Origin: CALODL01 sp942492115
GTDB taxonomy: Bacteria; Planctomycetota; Phycisphaerae; UBA1845; CAIVHJ01
DNA length: 64,000 nucleotides
NCBI GenBank assembly: GCA_942492115.1
Contig: CALODL010000009.1
Coordinates: 62,001-126,000 of the forward strand
Reading direction: 5' to 3'
Position 1 is the first letter of the stretch. Each line of letters opens with the position of its first letter. The notes under the pieces were generated by a model that made no database searches, was not told the DNA's origin, and saw nothing but the letters and a program-made list of their open reading frames with translations. The translations under genes and the position numbers were made by a program. Positions 36,534-45,160 of the stretch are shown piece after piece.

Positions 36534-38198
36534 CTAGACACGTGCTCGCGCCCATCCGGCGAGTCGTTCGCGATTGATCTTGGCATTGTGTCGCGGATCG
36601 ACCGGCAGGCGAGGGATGAACAGGAATGTATCGAGTTCCCGTGTCATTGTGCTCGCCCGTGCGATGTCACGTAGCTCGGCCGCAATCGCCCGACGCTCGC
36701 GGCGCCCCGGCCGGCCACCGTGAGCCTCGCAAACCACAACCGGACGCTCATTGGGCGCTGGCCCGACACCAACCAGCGCAGAGCGTGCGATCCGCGGGTG
36801 TTCGTTGAACAGTGCCTCGCATTTTACGCTGTACAGGACGCCCCGGGAAGTCAGCACGCGGTGGGCCTTGCGCCCGCAGAACCACACCATGCCTTCGTCA
36901 TCAATGTAGCCCACGTCGCCCATGCGATGCCACGTGTCAGGACCGTCGTGAATCTTGGCAGCGGCAGTGGCTGCAGGACGCTCGAAGTACTCTCGCGTTA
37001 CGACCGGACCACGAACCACGAGTTCGCCAATGGCTCCCGCGGCGAGTGTCAGATCGTCGCGCCACTCGGAAACCACGTCGTCCGTCGCCGCAATGACACG
37101 CACGTCCATGCGTCGAACCGCTCGACCGACACAGATGCCGGCGCCACCGCGGGCTGCAGCCATGCGTCCACGACTCAGTTCCGCGCCGCTGATGCAGCAC
37201 ACGGGCAGGGCTTCCGTAGCGCCATACGGCGTGTAGACTTCCCCCTGCGGTAGCAAGACACGAAGCCGCTCAATAAGGCCCGCCGGCACGGGGGCACCGG
37301 CGATCAACACCTGACGCAGGCCTGGCAGTGTGATTCGACCCTCCTCACAGTACGGTACCACGCGGGCCCACAGCGCAGGGGACCCGAACGCGCTGGTCGC
37401 CTGCCCCTGCTGCACGGCCTCGACAATGCGCGCCGGATCGACACGTCCAGGGTGACTGGCATCCATGTCCGGGATGACACAACTCATGCCCAGGGCTGGA
37501 CAGAACAACGCGAACAGCGGAAAAGTCGCAACCTGCGTGTCACCCGGGCGGAAGTCGAACATGTCGTCGAGCGCCCGGACCTGCGCCGCGAGCATGGCGT
37601 GCGAATACATGACCCCTTTGGCCGGGCCGGTGCTGCCCGACGTGAACAGGATTGCCGCCAGGTCATCCGGCAACGTCGCGCAGGGCGGTGCGGAATGGCC
37701 GTCCCGGGCCAGACGTTCGAGCGTAATGGCCCCGACACCGCGCCCCACTCCGATCGTCAGTTGCACGGAGCGGAATGCCCGTCGAAAGATGTGGCGTGCG
37801 ATCAAGGCCCGCGGGACCCCGATCAAGACTGCCGGTGCCACCTGGGCCACACAAAGAAGCAACGCGCGGACCCCCATCCCCGGATCGATCAGCACGGGCA
37901 CGGCACCGATCAGGAACAGAGCAAATACCACCGCGACGAAGTCGATCCCGGGGGTCACCATCACCAGAACTCGGGTACCGCGCTCGACGCCCGCAGCAGC
38001 AAGACCTGCAGCATACCGACCGCTCAGCAGGTGCAACTCCGCAAAGGACCACGTCCGCATTCCCGTGGTCCCGGCGACCATCACGGCAGGAGCAGACGGC
38101 GAGTCCGCCGCGCGCCGGGCGAGATGACTGGCGATATTCGCCGCAGTCGGCGCGTCATGATGCACGGATGAGGTGGGCACGCTACGCACACTACGCAT
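36534..38198 (-). CDS. oleC: OleC-like beta-lactone synthetase (AMP-forming)
   Basis: ANL-superfamily enzyme of 554 aa. In the Ole pathway it turns the beta-hydroxy acid into a cis-beta-lactone using ATP. The P-loop-like signature is 'LFTSGSTGPAKGVMYSH' (about residues 185-201). Other markers are 'VYTPYGATEALPVC', 'RMGDVGYIDDEGMVWFCGRKAHRV' (hinge region) and 'CEALFNEHPRIARSALVGVG', which is close to known OleC enzymes and unlike acyl-CoA ligases that hand the acyl group to CoA. The ATG at 38198 is chosen because it has GAGG upstream. The peroxidase gene ends 49 bases upstream of it. Confidence 0.9.
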   Translation of the reverse strand: MRSVRSVPTSSVHHDAPTAANIASHLARRAADSPSAPAVMVAGTTGMRTWSFAELHLLSGRYAAGLAAAGVERGTRVLVMVTPGIDFVAVVFALFLIGAVPVLIDPGMGVRALLLCVAQVAPAVLIGVPRALIARHIFRRAFRSVQLTIGVGRGVGAITLERLARDGHSAPPCATLPDDLAAILFTSGSTGPAKGVMYSHAMLAAQVRALDDMFDFRPGDTQVATFPLFALFCPALGMSCVIPDMDASHPGRVDPARIVEAVQQGQATSAFGSPALWARVVPYCEEGRITLPGLRQVLIAGAPVPAGLIERLRVLLPQGEVYTPYGATEALPVCCISGAELSRGRMAAARGGAGICVGRAVRRMDVRVIAATDDVVSEWRDDLTLAAGAIGELVVRGPVVTREYFERPAATAAAKIHDGPDTWHRMGDVGYIDDEGMVWFCGRKAHRVLTSRGVLYSVKCEALFNEHPRIARSALVGVGPAPNERPVVVCEAHGGRPGRRERRAIAAELRDIARASTMTRELDTFLFIPRLPVDPRHNAKINRERLAGWARARV

Positions 38199-38247
38199 GG
38201 CACCTCGGGGATGCAAGGCGCCCGGCTTGCCCTGCCCGCCAGGGGGC

Positions 38248-39924
38248 TCAGGCGGATCGGCGGCAACCGCGCCAGATCAGCAGGCCGAGCAGCCCGCCGC
38301 ACAACGCCACCATGCCGGGAAGCGACACTGCGGGAAGGTCACGCATCGGTGCGATGAAGATATTGTCTTGCATTTCCAGGTTGATCGACGAGTTCCGCCG
38401 AATGATATCCGTCAGTGTCGTATTCTGGATCTCGGCCAACAGGGCCGCGTCGAAGAACGGATCGTTCTCATACCACCAAGCATCGCCGGCGCGGAGTCGA
38501 TCGAACTGATCCGCTACAATTGCACAGAACAACTCGCCAAGCATACCACCCGGAACGAGGTTCTCTGCCAGGCCGCCGATCCACAGGTCGACGTCGGCGG
38601 GACTGTCATAGGCGTGCATCAACCGTTGCTGCATCATCGGCGACGACGTGATTTGGGCGAAGGTCGTGGCCGGAGCCAAACCGTAGGCCATCCGGGCGTC
38701 ATTGTAGGTTGGCAGACCATGATCACGACCACGCTGAATGTTCAGTGCCGCCAGGTCAAAACCACCCGCACCGGGCGCACCAAACAGGAAATTGCGTACA
38801 TCATCCACGACCAGAGGATCGAGATCCTGCATGATTTGCGTGCACAACCCGCGCACGATCGGCTCAATACCCCCTTCATTGGTCACGCGATACGGCGCGA
38901 AGAATGCATCGCGCAGAGACAAGTGACCGGCTGCGATCTCCTGGCCTGTCGAATCGAGACGCTCGAGTTGTGGCGAGAGCATGCTATGGCCGAGGCGGAA
39001 CGCAGCAGTCGAGAACTCATTGGCAATGCCGGCATCGACCGTTGGATCGTAGCCCGCATAGTCACCGAGAGAGTGTGTGCCCAACAACAACGGCAGCCAA
39101 TCACGATAGGTGATGACCTGCATGTACGCACCAACGATCTTGCGCGCTTGCTCGTAAATCTCATCGCCCGACAATGCAGGATCAGCCGATGCAATCTGGC
39201 CGCACAACCGGTTGTGCTCGCGCATGAACAGCGTGTGCATCGAGATCAACCCGACTTGTTCGTTGCAGCGCACGTCCCCTGCTATGAACAGATTCGACCC
39301 GGGCCCGCCGGCATTGGGCAGGCCGGCCGTGTTAAATGGCAACAAATTGCCCGGGCTGGTCCGCAACCGACCGCTGCCGTCGTGCAGGCGGAGATCGGCA
39401 GCCCGTGTGGCGTCAGAACCATACACCTGCGATGCATCAACGTAGGCCGTCACGGCATTGAGCTGCTGGCGGGGATTCCCGGGCCCGGTCCCTGTTGACG
39501 GGTCGTAGTCGGAGCGCTGCAAGTCGATTTGCTTGGTGCCGGTCGATGTCGGATCGAAGTACGGATCGCCAGTGGGTACAGCGATCGCAAACGGTTCGGC
39601 CGGGTTGGCGGTTTCAGTCAGATCGATATCGTGGTCGAGGAACTGCCCCCATTGCCAGAACATGTCAGTCAAACGTCCAACCATCGGCTCTGAGCCCAAC
39701 TGGATTGCAACGTGGTTGCTGACCTCGCGGGCGCTGGGGCGATCGGTTCCCGCTGGAAGCTGTACACCATCGGCGTATGCCGCTGCTGCCACACGCCGCA
39801 AAGTACTGCCCGCACTGCCCCACTCGGGGTGGGCTCCGTTGTTGCCGGACCCGTCGATCGATCGATTCTGTGCCCCGGCCGCAACCATGGCGACCGCGCA
39901 CAGGCTCACTGCGATGCTTCCCAT
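38248..39924 (-). CDS. Secreted haem peroxidase of the animal-peroxidase (peroxidase-cyclooxygenase) superfamily
   Basis: A 558-residue haem enzyme. The distal region 'FWQWGQFLDHDIDLT' carries the catalytic His (H98) and the adjacent haem-linking aspartate (D97). The catalytic arginine is in 'TLFMREHNRLC' (R235), and the proximal haem ligand is in 'AAFRLGHSMLSP' (H313). The N-terminus is signal-like (residues 1-18). The C-terminus is a hydrophobic segment followed by basic residues ('LPGMVALCGGLLGLLIWRGCRR'), the layout of PEP-CTERM/exosortase-type sorting tails, so the enzyme is probably exported and held in the envelope. It lies between oleB and oleC in the same direction, which is unusual. 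Confidence 0.88.
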   Translation of the reverse strand: MGSIAVSLCAVAMVAAGAQNRSIDGSGNNGAHPEWGSAGSTLRRVAAAAYADGVQLPAGTDRPSAREVSNHVAIQLGSEPMVGRLTDMFWQWGQFLDHDIDLTETANPAEPFAIAVPTGDPYFDPTSTGTKQIDLQRSDYDPSTGTGPGNPRQQLNAVTAYVDASQVYGSDATRAADLRLHDGSGRLRTSPGNLLPFNTAGLPNAGGPGSNLFIAGDVRCNEQVGLISMHTLFMREHNRLCGQIASADPALSGDEIYEQARKIVGAYMQVITYRDWLPLLLGTHSLGDYAGYDPTVDAGIANEFSTAAFRLGHSMLSPQLERLDSTGQEIAAGHLSLRDAFFAPYRVTNEGGIEPIVRGLCTQIMQDLDPLVVDDVRNFLFGAPGAGGFDLAALNIQRGRDHGLPTYNDARMAYGLAPATTFAQITSSPMMQQRLMHAYDSPADVDLWIGGLAENLVPGGMLGELFCAIVADQFDRLRAGDAWWYENDPFFDAALLAEIQNTTLTDIIRRNSSINLEMQDNIFIAPMRDLPAVSLPGMVALCGGLLGLLIWRGCRRSA

Positions 39925-40080
39925 ACTTCTTTCCCTCTTCGGCCCCTGGTTCGGGGCGGCTGCACCAGGTATGAACGTTCGTCAGCTGGATTCCAGGATA
40001 ACCAATGTGTCCTGCCGGATCGAGCCGCACCTCTGAACGCACTTACAACTACAGGCTCTTACGCAACTTACGTTGATTCA

Positions 40081-41004
40081 TCAGGTGCGTTCGAGGAACG
40101 TGCGCAACAGAGGCAGGATGCGTTCGTGTGCATCCTCGACCACATAGTGACCGGCGTCCTCGAAAATGTGCACCTCCGATCCGGGGAAACGCTCCATCCA
40201 GCCATTGAGGAACTTCTCCGTGAAGCAGAAATCTTTCTGCCCCCAGAAGATGACCATCGGACGCCCACGAAATTGAGCCAACCCGGCATCGATGTGTTGA
40301 ATGAGTCGATAGGTCGGGTGTGTCGGCTTCTCAGGTATGTCCTGAATGAACCGCTGGATGGCGATGCGCCCCCTGAAGGTGCGGTAGGGCAGAAGATAGC
40401 CCTCGCGAACGTCACGCGTCATCCGCTCGCGATTCTTGCAGGCCAGTGTCACCGCACCGCGTGCGAAGGCATTGAACCCGCGCACCGCGAGAGTCCCGAG
40501 AACAGGGTACTTGCACACCTTGATCCGGTAGGGCACATCACCGAAGAATGCAGACGTATTGAACAACACGAAGCGGCGGATCAACTCCGGCCGACGGACA
40601 GCCAGACCGCAACCGATGGCGCCGCCCCAGTCATGAACCGCCAGCGTAACGGGTTCCCTTAAGTCGAGCCGATCGACCAGACGCTCGAGATTGTCGATGT
40701 GGTTCTCGAGTCGATACGGGTAGTTCTGTGGCTTCTCGGAAAGCCCGCAACCCAGATGGTCCGGCGCGATCACGCGGTAATCGCCCGACAGAGCCTTGAT
40801 CAATTCGCGATAATAGAATGACCACGTGGGATTGCAATGCAGCATGAGAATCGGTGGCCCACTGCCCTCGTCGACATAGTGCATGCGCTGCTCGCCAACC
40901 GACAAGTAGTTGTCGCGAAAGGGATACAGATGGCGGATGCAATCGATCTGTGAATTGGTTGTCAGCAACATATCCTGCACGGGCGAGTGAGTCTCCCTCA
41001 CCAT
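40081..41004 (-). CDS. oleB: OleB-like beta-lactone decarboxylase (alpha/beta hydrolase)
   Basis: Alpha/beta hydrolase of 307 aa, close to haloalkane dehalogenases. In the Ole pathway it decarboxylates the beta-lactone to a cis-olefin. The nucleophile aspartate is D125 in 'VHDWGGAIG'; 'LHCNPTWSFYYREL' forms the oxyanion/halide-site region; 'PDHLGCGLSEKP' is typical of the subfamily; and the catalytic His is near residue 286 in 'DAGHYVVEDA'. Its ATG at 41004 overlaps the oleA stop codon by 7 bases (ATGGTGA), so oleA and oleB are translationally coupled. This coupling and the oleC/oleD neighbours favour OleB over a true dehalogenase. Confidence 0.9.
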   Translation of the reverse strand: MVRETHSPVQDMLLTTNSQIDCIRHLYPFRDNYLSVGEQRMHYVDEGSGPPILMLHCNPTWSFYYRELIKALSGDYRVIAPDHLGCGLSEKPQNYPYRLENHIDNLERLVDRLDLREPVTLAVHDWGGAIGCGLAVRRPELIRRFVLFNTSAFFGDVPYRIKVCKYPVLGTLAVRGFNAFARGAVTLACKNRERMTRDVREGYLLPYRTFRGRIAIQRFIQDIPEKPTHPTYRLIQHIDAGLAQFRGRPMVIFWGQKDFCFTEKFLNGWMERFPGSEVHIFEDAGHYVVEDAHERILPLLRTFLERT

Positions 41005-42044
41005 TCGAGTCCGAGCATCATACAACACAATCCGCTGCCAATCCCGAGCAGCGCAATGCGTTCTCCGGAAACGGGAGGTTGACGCTCGATGCCCAGTGCC
41101 AGTGTCGCAGGGACCGAAACCGATCCGACGTTTCCCAAGAATTCGAGGGTCGTGAAATCTCCGGCTGGATCACGGTCAATCGCTTCGTACAACCGTTGAC
41201 GATGGGCTACACCGACCTGGTGAGTACAGCAGCGCTGAATGGTCTCATCGGACCACGACACCGCCTCCTTGAACCGCGGCCAGGTCTCGGCAGCCAGGGC
41301 ACATCCTGCTGCAAGCAGCGTCTCTGAATCGGTGTTCATCAGCATGGTCTCGCCTCCGGCAAACCCGGTATCCGCGCTGCCCCGACACAGATCGTTATGA
41401 ACGGTTGCGCTACGATGAATGCCACCCACTACGCGATGCGTGGCGGTGGCCACTGAACGGTGCGCCAGGACTGCCGCTGCGGCGCCCGACCCGATTGTCA
41501 GCGAAGCAATGGCCTGCTTGAGATCCTGGCGAGTGATTTGTTCGCCGGCCAGCAGTTCGGCGATCGTCGACTCCACCAACTGGCGGCTGCTCTCGCCGGC
41601 CACGACAATGCCGCGCCGAATATGGCCCAACTCGATCATGTCGCCCAGCGTCATGATGCCATTGAGAAAACCGAGACAGGCGTTCGAGATGTCGAAAAAG
41701 CCCGCACCGGCGGGCAACCCCAGATTGCGGTGAACGACCGAGGCCGTTGCGGGCTCGAGGAAATCACGCGATACCGAAGTATGAATGAGAAAATCGATAT
41801 CGGCGGCCGGGACGTCCGCCGCCGACAGCGCCATCTGCCCGGCTTGCGTGCTGCCGGCACTGGGAGGTGCCCCGCGGGGCCAGAACCGGCGCTCGGCGAT
41901 TCCGGACATGAGTTCGAGTCGTCCAACGTGCAGGTTGAAACGCTCGTAGAGGGGCGCAAGCTGCTGCTCGAGCTCGGCAGACGTAACGATGTCGTCTGGC
42001 AAGGAGCATACGATGGACTCGAGACAAACGTGATCGAAGGGCAC
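40998..42044 (-). CDS. oleA: OleA-like thiolase (head-to-head acyl condensation)
   Basis: KAS III/thiolase-superfamily enzyme of 348 aa. OleA joins two acyl-thioesters head-to-head to a beta-keto acid, the first step to a long-chain olefin. The catalytic Cys is C123 ('DISNACLGFLNG'), with E97 in 'VSRDFLEPATAS' 26 residues earlier, the same spacing as between the key Glu and Cys of studied OleA. H275 ('CTHQVGVAHR') and N305 ('FLGNVGSVSVP') complete the active site. The tail 'ERIALLGIGSGLCCMML' is typical of OleA. A GTG at 42044 after GGTGG is chosen as start; the open frame further upstream has no family resemblance. Confidence 0.92.
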   Translation of the reverse strand: MPFDHVCLESIVCSLPDDIVTSAELEQQLAPLYERFNLHVGRLELMSGIAERRFWPRGAPPSAGSTQAGQMALSAADVPAADIDFLIHTSVSRDFLEPATASVVHRNLGLPAGAGFFDISNACLGFLNGIMTLGDMIELGHIRRGIVVAGESSRQLVESTIAELLAGEQITRQDLKQAIASLTIGSGAAAAVLAHRSVATATHRVVGGIHRSATVHNDLCRGSADTGFAGGETMLMNTDSETLLAAGCALAAETWPRFKEAVSWSDETIQRCCTHQVGVAHRQRLYEAIDRDPAGDFTTLEFLGNVGSVSVPATLALGIERQPPVSGERIALLGIGSGLCCMMLGLEW

Positions 42045-42117
42045 TATCGGAATCCACCGTGCGGTCGAGCGCTCTATGGCACTCTCTGAGTTGATGCCGA
42101 GCTGCCAGAACCGGTGA

Positions 42118-43212
42118 TCAATTATTGTTCCAGCAGATGTTGGTATCGTACGACGGCGCGGGGAAGGTGTGTTGGACCCAACCGGGACCGCTCCACATGA
42201 GATGGGCCAGATCCTCCCAGGTGAACTGACCGCCACCGCCCCCCGAACAGTTGCTGAAGTACCCGCTGACCGGCACGAATTCGGTGTCCGAACCGCGAAT
42301 CGCATACGAACCACTATGGTTCACACCTGTCGCCGTCACACCGGTCACATCCGTCCGCACGCTGAATTCGACCACGCCGGCATGGCCGTCGGCGAACGAG
42401 TAGGCATGCGTCCGCAATCCGCCGTGATTGCCGTAATTGTAGTCTTCCTGAGAATTCTGCGAGGCCAGCCAGCGGTTGAACCCGGCGTTGGTGTTGTCGC
42501 GCCGTTCGCCGATCAGCAGAACCTCCGCGGCGTTGACGATCTGAGGGTACGGCCGGATCCACGGGCCGATGCTGGACAGGCGCGTCGTCCCGGGCAGCCC
42601 CAGCAGCAACGAGGTCGTATGGTAGCTGTTGCCGTAGGCGTCGAAGTGCGAAGTCCCCATGAACGACTCCACGCCATTGGTTCCCCGATAGGAATCCGGC
42701 ACAGCCTCCTCACCGTCGATCTCCTGGTAACCAATGTCCGAGGGGCACTCGTAGAGCGGCATATCGAGCTTCTCGTCCAGTCGACGTATTTCTTCATCGA
42801 GATCGAAGCGGTCGACCAGCCCCTTGTACAGGTAGTTGTTCATCGGACGTGTGGCGGGCCCAAAGCCCGGCTTGTTCGCGAACCCTGTCGCATAGAGTCC
42901 ATCTTCGAACTCGAGCAGGCCAGCCTTGCCCCCCCAACCACGCCGCGAGGCAGACAGCACGCTGGTCTGAGGCCGCAGCACGTTCGCGTGCACGGGGATC
43001 AAGTTGTCGTTGTCGTCCTCGTTGGCGTAGGCAAACCCAGCCGACGCGATGTCGCGGAGATTGGACAGGCACTTGGTCAACTTGGCCTGCTCACGGGCCT
43101 TGGCCAGCGAAGGCAGGAGGATCGAAACAAGCAGTGCGATGATCGCGATAACCACGAGCAGCTCTACGAGTGTGAACGCCCCGCGCATCGTGCGGTGGAA
43201 CGTGTTTGACAT
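42118..43212 (-). CDS. Type II secretion-like prepilin with planctomycete-type processing tail
   Basis: A 364-residue prepilin-like protein. The N-terminus has 'RGAFTLVELLVVIAIIALLVSILLP', the classical type IV-type cleavage and methylation motif (G-A-F-T-L-V-E) with its hydrophobic helix. The C-terminal part carries 'HGGLRTHAYSFADGH', a variant of the H-x9-DG motif found in many planctomycete and lentisphaerote prepilins, here with 11 residues between H and DG. The ATG at 43212 is preferred over 43236. It lies 73 bases upstream of oleA on the same strand, but there is no functional reason to join it to that operon. It is probably processed by a PilD-type peptidase outside this window. Confidence 0.85.
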   Translation of the reverse strand: MSNTFHRTMRGAFTLVELLVVIAIIALLVSILLPSLAKAREQAKLTKCLSNLRDIASAGFAYANEDDNDNLIPVHANVLRPQTSVLSASRRGWGGKAGLLEFEDGLYATGFANKPGFGPATRPMNNYLYKGLVDRFDLDEEIRRLDEKLDMPLYECPSDIGYQEIDGEEAVPDSYRGTNGVESFMGTSHFDAYGNSYHTTSLLLGLPGTTRLSSIGPWIRPYPQIVNAAEVLLIGERRDNTNAGFNRWLASQNSQEDYNYGNHGGLRTHAYSFADGHAGVVEFSVRTDVTGVTATGVNHSGSYAIRGSDTEFVPVSGYFSNCSGGGGGQFTWEDLAHLMWSGPGWVQHTFPAPSYDTNICWNNN

Positions 43213-43619
43213 GGGTGTTCTCCTCCGACCTCCCAAGATGCAGATCCCCTGAGGTTCCGCACTCCAGGCTTAACTTGTGGGGTGAGAGCAGGAAGCGACC
43301 AGATGCACTGTATTATGGATAGTCGCTCCAGCTTCCGTCAAGCAGATTAGCACGCCGCGTCCACCTCGTCATGGCGACCCCTCCGGGCAACGTACCACAG
43401 TCATGTCGATCGACTCTCCGCACGAGCATTCTGCAGCTCATTCAATGTCCCCAGCAGGCCCATGCCGCCCAACGGACACCCGACCCGACTGGTTGCCAGG
43501 ATGGCTTGGACCCTGTACAACTACTCGCTCTCTGGAGCGTCCGGGAACCGCGCACAGTCTTTTCATGCCGGATCCTGCGGTCGCCACATGATGTGGAAAC
43601 TCCCCGTGGGGTCCATCAG
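43213..43619. other. Non-coding interval before pntAA
   Basis: About 400 bases between the divergent prepilin and transhydrogenase genes. The open frame extending upstream of pntAA from 43371 has no family resemblance and the alignment-worthy part begins at 43620, so I treat the interval as regulatory. I see no convincing promoter hexamers or hairpin in it. Confidence 0.5.
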
Positions 43620-44819
43620 ATGATCGTTGGCGTAATCAAAGAAACCTTTCCAGGTGAACACCGCGTTGCCCTGGTGCCCGACAGCGTGACAGCGCTCACC
43701 CGCATTGGGCTCGAGGTCCTCATCGAGACTTGCGCCGGCCTGGCGGCGGGCATCACGGACGACCAGTTCACCGCGAAGGGGGCCCGCATGGCGGATCGCG
43801 CGACCGTCATGTCATCTGCCGACGTCGTGCTACAGGTCCGCCTCCTCGGAGCAAACCTCGAAGCCGGCCAGGCCGACCTCCCACAATACAGGAAAGACCA
43901 GACGGTCATCGGCTTCTGCGAACCACTGGCCGAGGCGGAGGCCGCCCGGCAGCTGGCCGAGACCGGCGTCACCTCGTTGTCAATGGAACTCATCCCCCGC
44001 ATTACGCGGGCGCAAAGCATGGACGCGCTGTCGTCCATGGCCACCGTCGCCGGATACAAAGCCGTCCTCCTCGGCGCCCAGCACCTCCCCAAGATGTTCC
44101 CGATGCTGATGACCGCCGCAGGCACCATCGCGCCTGCCAGAGTGTTCATCGTCGGCGCGGGTGTCGCAGGGTTGCAGGCCATCGCTACGGCACGGCGCCT
44201 CGGCGCAGTCGTCAGCGCGTACGACGTCCGCCCTGCGGTCAAGGAGCAGGTCGAGAGCCTCGGTGGCGAGTTCATTGAAATGGAGCTCGAAGCCGGAACG
44301 AGTGAAGACAAAGGCGGCTACGCCCGTGAGATGAACGAGGAGTTCTACCGCAAACAACGTGAGTTGATGACCCGCGTCGTTGCCGAGAATGACATTGTCA
44401 TCACCACGGCGGCCATCCCGGGCAAGAAGTCGCCGATCCTCGTCACGGCCGACATGGTCAAGGGCATGCACGCCGGATCGGTCATCGTTGACCTGGCCGC
44501 CGAACGCGGTGGCAATTGTGAACTGACCGAGGCCGACAAGACCGTCGTACACAATGGAGTCACCATCATTGGCACGACGAACCTGCCTGCGACGGTCCCG
44601 TTCCACGCCAGTCAGATGCTCGCCCGCAACTTGACGACGCTGCTGAAGCACCTGCTGAAAGACGGTGAGCTGGTTTTCGACATGGCTGACGAGATCACGC
44701 GCGATACGACGGTCACCCGTGGTGGCGATGTGGTCAATGCCCGCGTGCGTGAAGTCCTGGGGCTGCCCGCCCTCGATCCCCCCGCCGCGCCCTCGGACAC
44801 TCAGGAGAGCCCGTCATGA
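43620..44819 (+). CDS. pntAA: NAD(P) transhydrogenase subunit alpha 1 (NAD-binding)
   Basis: Soluble domain I of proton-translocating transhydrogenase, which binds NAD(H). It is 399 aa from the ATG at 43620 ('MIVGVIKETFPGEHRVAL'). The N-terminal alanine-dehydrogenase-like part contains 'KETFPGEHRVALVPDSV'. The Rossmann motif 'VFIVGAGVAGLQAIATARRLGAVVSAYDVRP' lies at about residues 175-205, and 'MHAGSVIVDLAAERGGNCE' follows near residue 280. The stop codon overlaps the start of pntAB (ATGA). Together with pntAB and pntB this makes the three-subunit form known from Rhodospirillum rubrum, rather than the two-subunit form of E. coli. Confidence 0.94.
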   Translation: MIVGVIKETFPGEHRVALVPDSVTALTRIGLEVLIETCAGLAAGITDDQFTAKGARMADRATVMSSADVVLQVRLLGANLEAGQADLPQYRKDQTVIGFCEPLAEAEAARQLAETGVTSLSMELIPRITRAQSMDALSSMATVAGYKAVLLGAQHLPKMFPMLMTAAGTIAPARVFIVGAGVAGLQAIATARRLGAVVSAYDVRPAVKEQVESLGGEFIEMELEAGTSEDKGGYAREMNEEFYRKQRELMTRVVAENDIVITTAAIPGKKSPILVTADMVKGMHAGSVIVDLAAERGGNCELTEADKTVVHNGVTIIGTTNLPATVPFHASQMLARNLTTLLKHLLKDGELVFDMADEITRDTTVTRGGDVVNARVREVLGLPALDPPAAPSDTQESPS

Positions 44820-45091
44820 ATATCGCTGATGGCTTGACGATTTTCGTGCTCGCAATCTTCGTCGGATTCTTCGTGATCACCAAGGTCCCGCCGACCCTGC
44901 ACACACCGCTGATGTCCGGGTCCAATGCGATCTCGGGAATCACACTGGTGGGCGCCCTGCTGGCCACGACGAGTTCTGGAAAACTGGCGGCCGTGCTGGG
45001 GTGTTTCGCCATCATTTGCGCCACCGTCAACGTCGTTGGCGGGTTCCTCGTGACCCACCGCATGCTGGCGATGTTCAAGAGGAAGGACTGA
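44816..45091 (+). CDS. pntAB: NAD(P) transhydrogenase subunit alpha 2 (membrane)
   Basis: A 91-residue membrane subunit with three hydrophobic helices: 'LTIFVLAIFVGFFVITKVPPTLHTPLMS', 'AISGITLVGALLAT' and 'VLGCFAIICATVNVVGGFLVTHRM'. The 'VPPTLHTPLMSGSNAISGI' loop is characteristic of this subunit. It overlaps pntAA by four bases and precedes pntB by 69 bases, so all three are one operon. It forms part of the proton channel with PntB. Confidence 0.94.
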   Translation: MNIADGLTIFVLAIFVGFFVITKVPPTLHTPLMSGSNAISGITLVGALLATTSSGKLAAVLGCFAIICATVNVVGGFLVTHRMLAMFKRKD

Positions 45092-45160
45092 CTCGACTTC
45101 AAGCACGTCCTGCCCTTTCGCTGGCGATCGGGTGCGGGCGGGCAGTTTTCGGCAAGCTCT

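Noticed and set aside
40081..41004. Haloalkane dehalogenase.
   Set aside because: The fold and nucleophile Asp fit, but coupling to oleA by start-stop overlap and the presence of oleC and oleD make OleB far more likely.
28359..42044. Direct assignment of the cluster to ladderane synthesis.
   Set aside because: The FabF/ACP/FabZ/CrtI-like set resembles candidate ladderane clusters, but ladderane genes are themselves unproven and the complete OleABCD set points to a head-to-head hydrocarbon. Kept only as a comparison.
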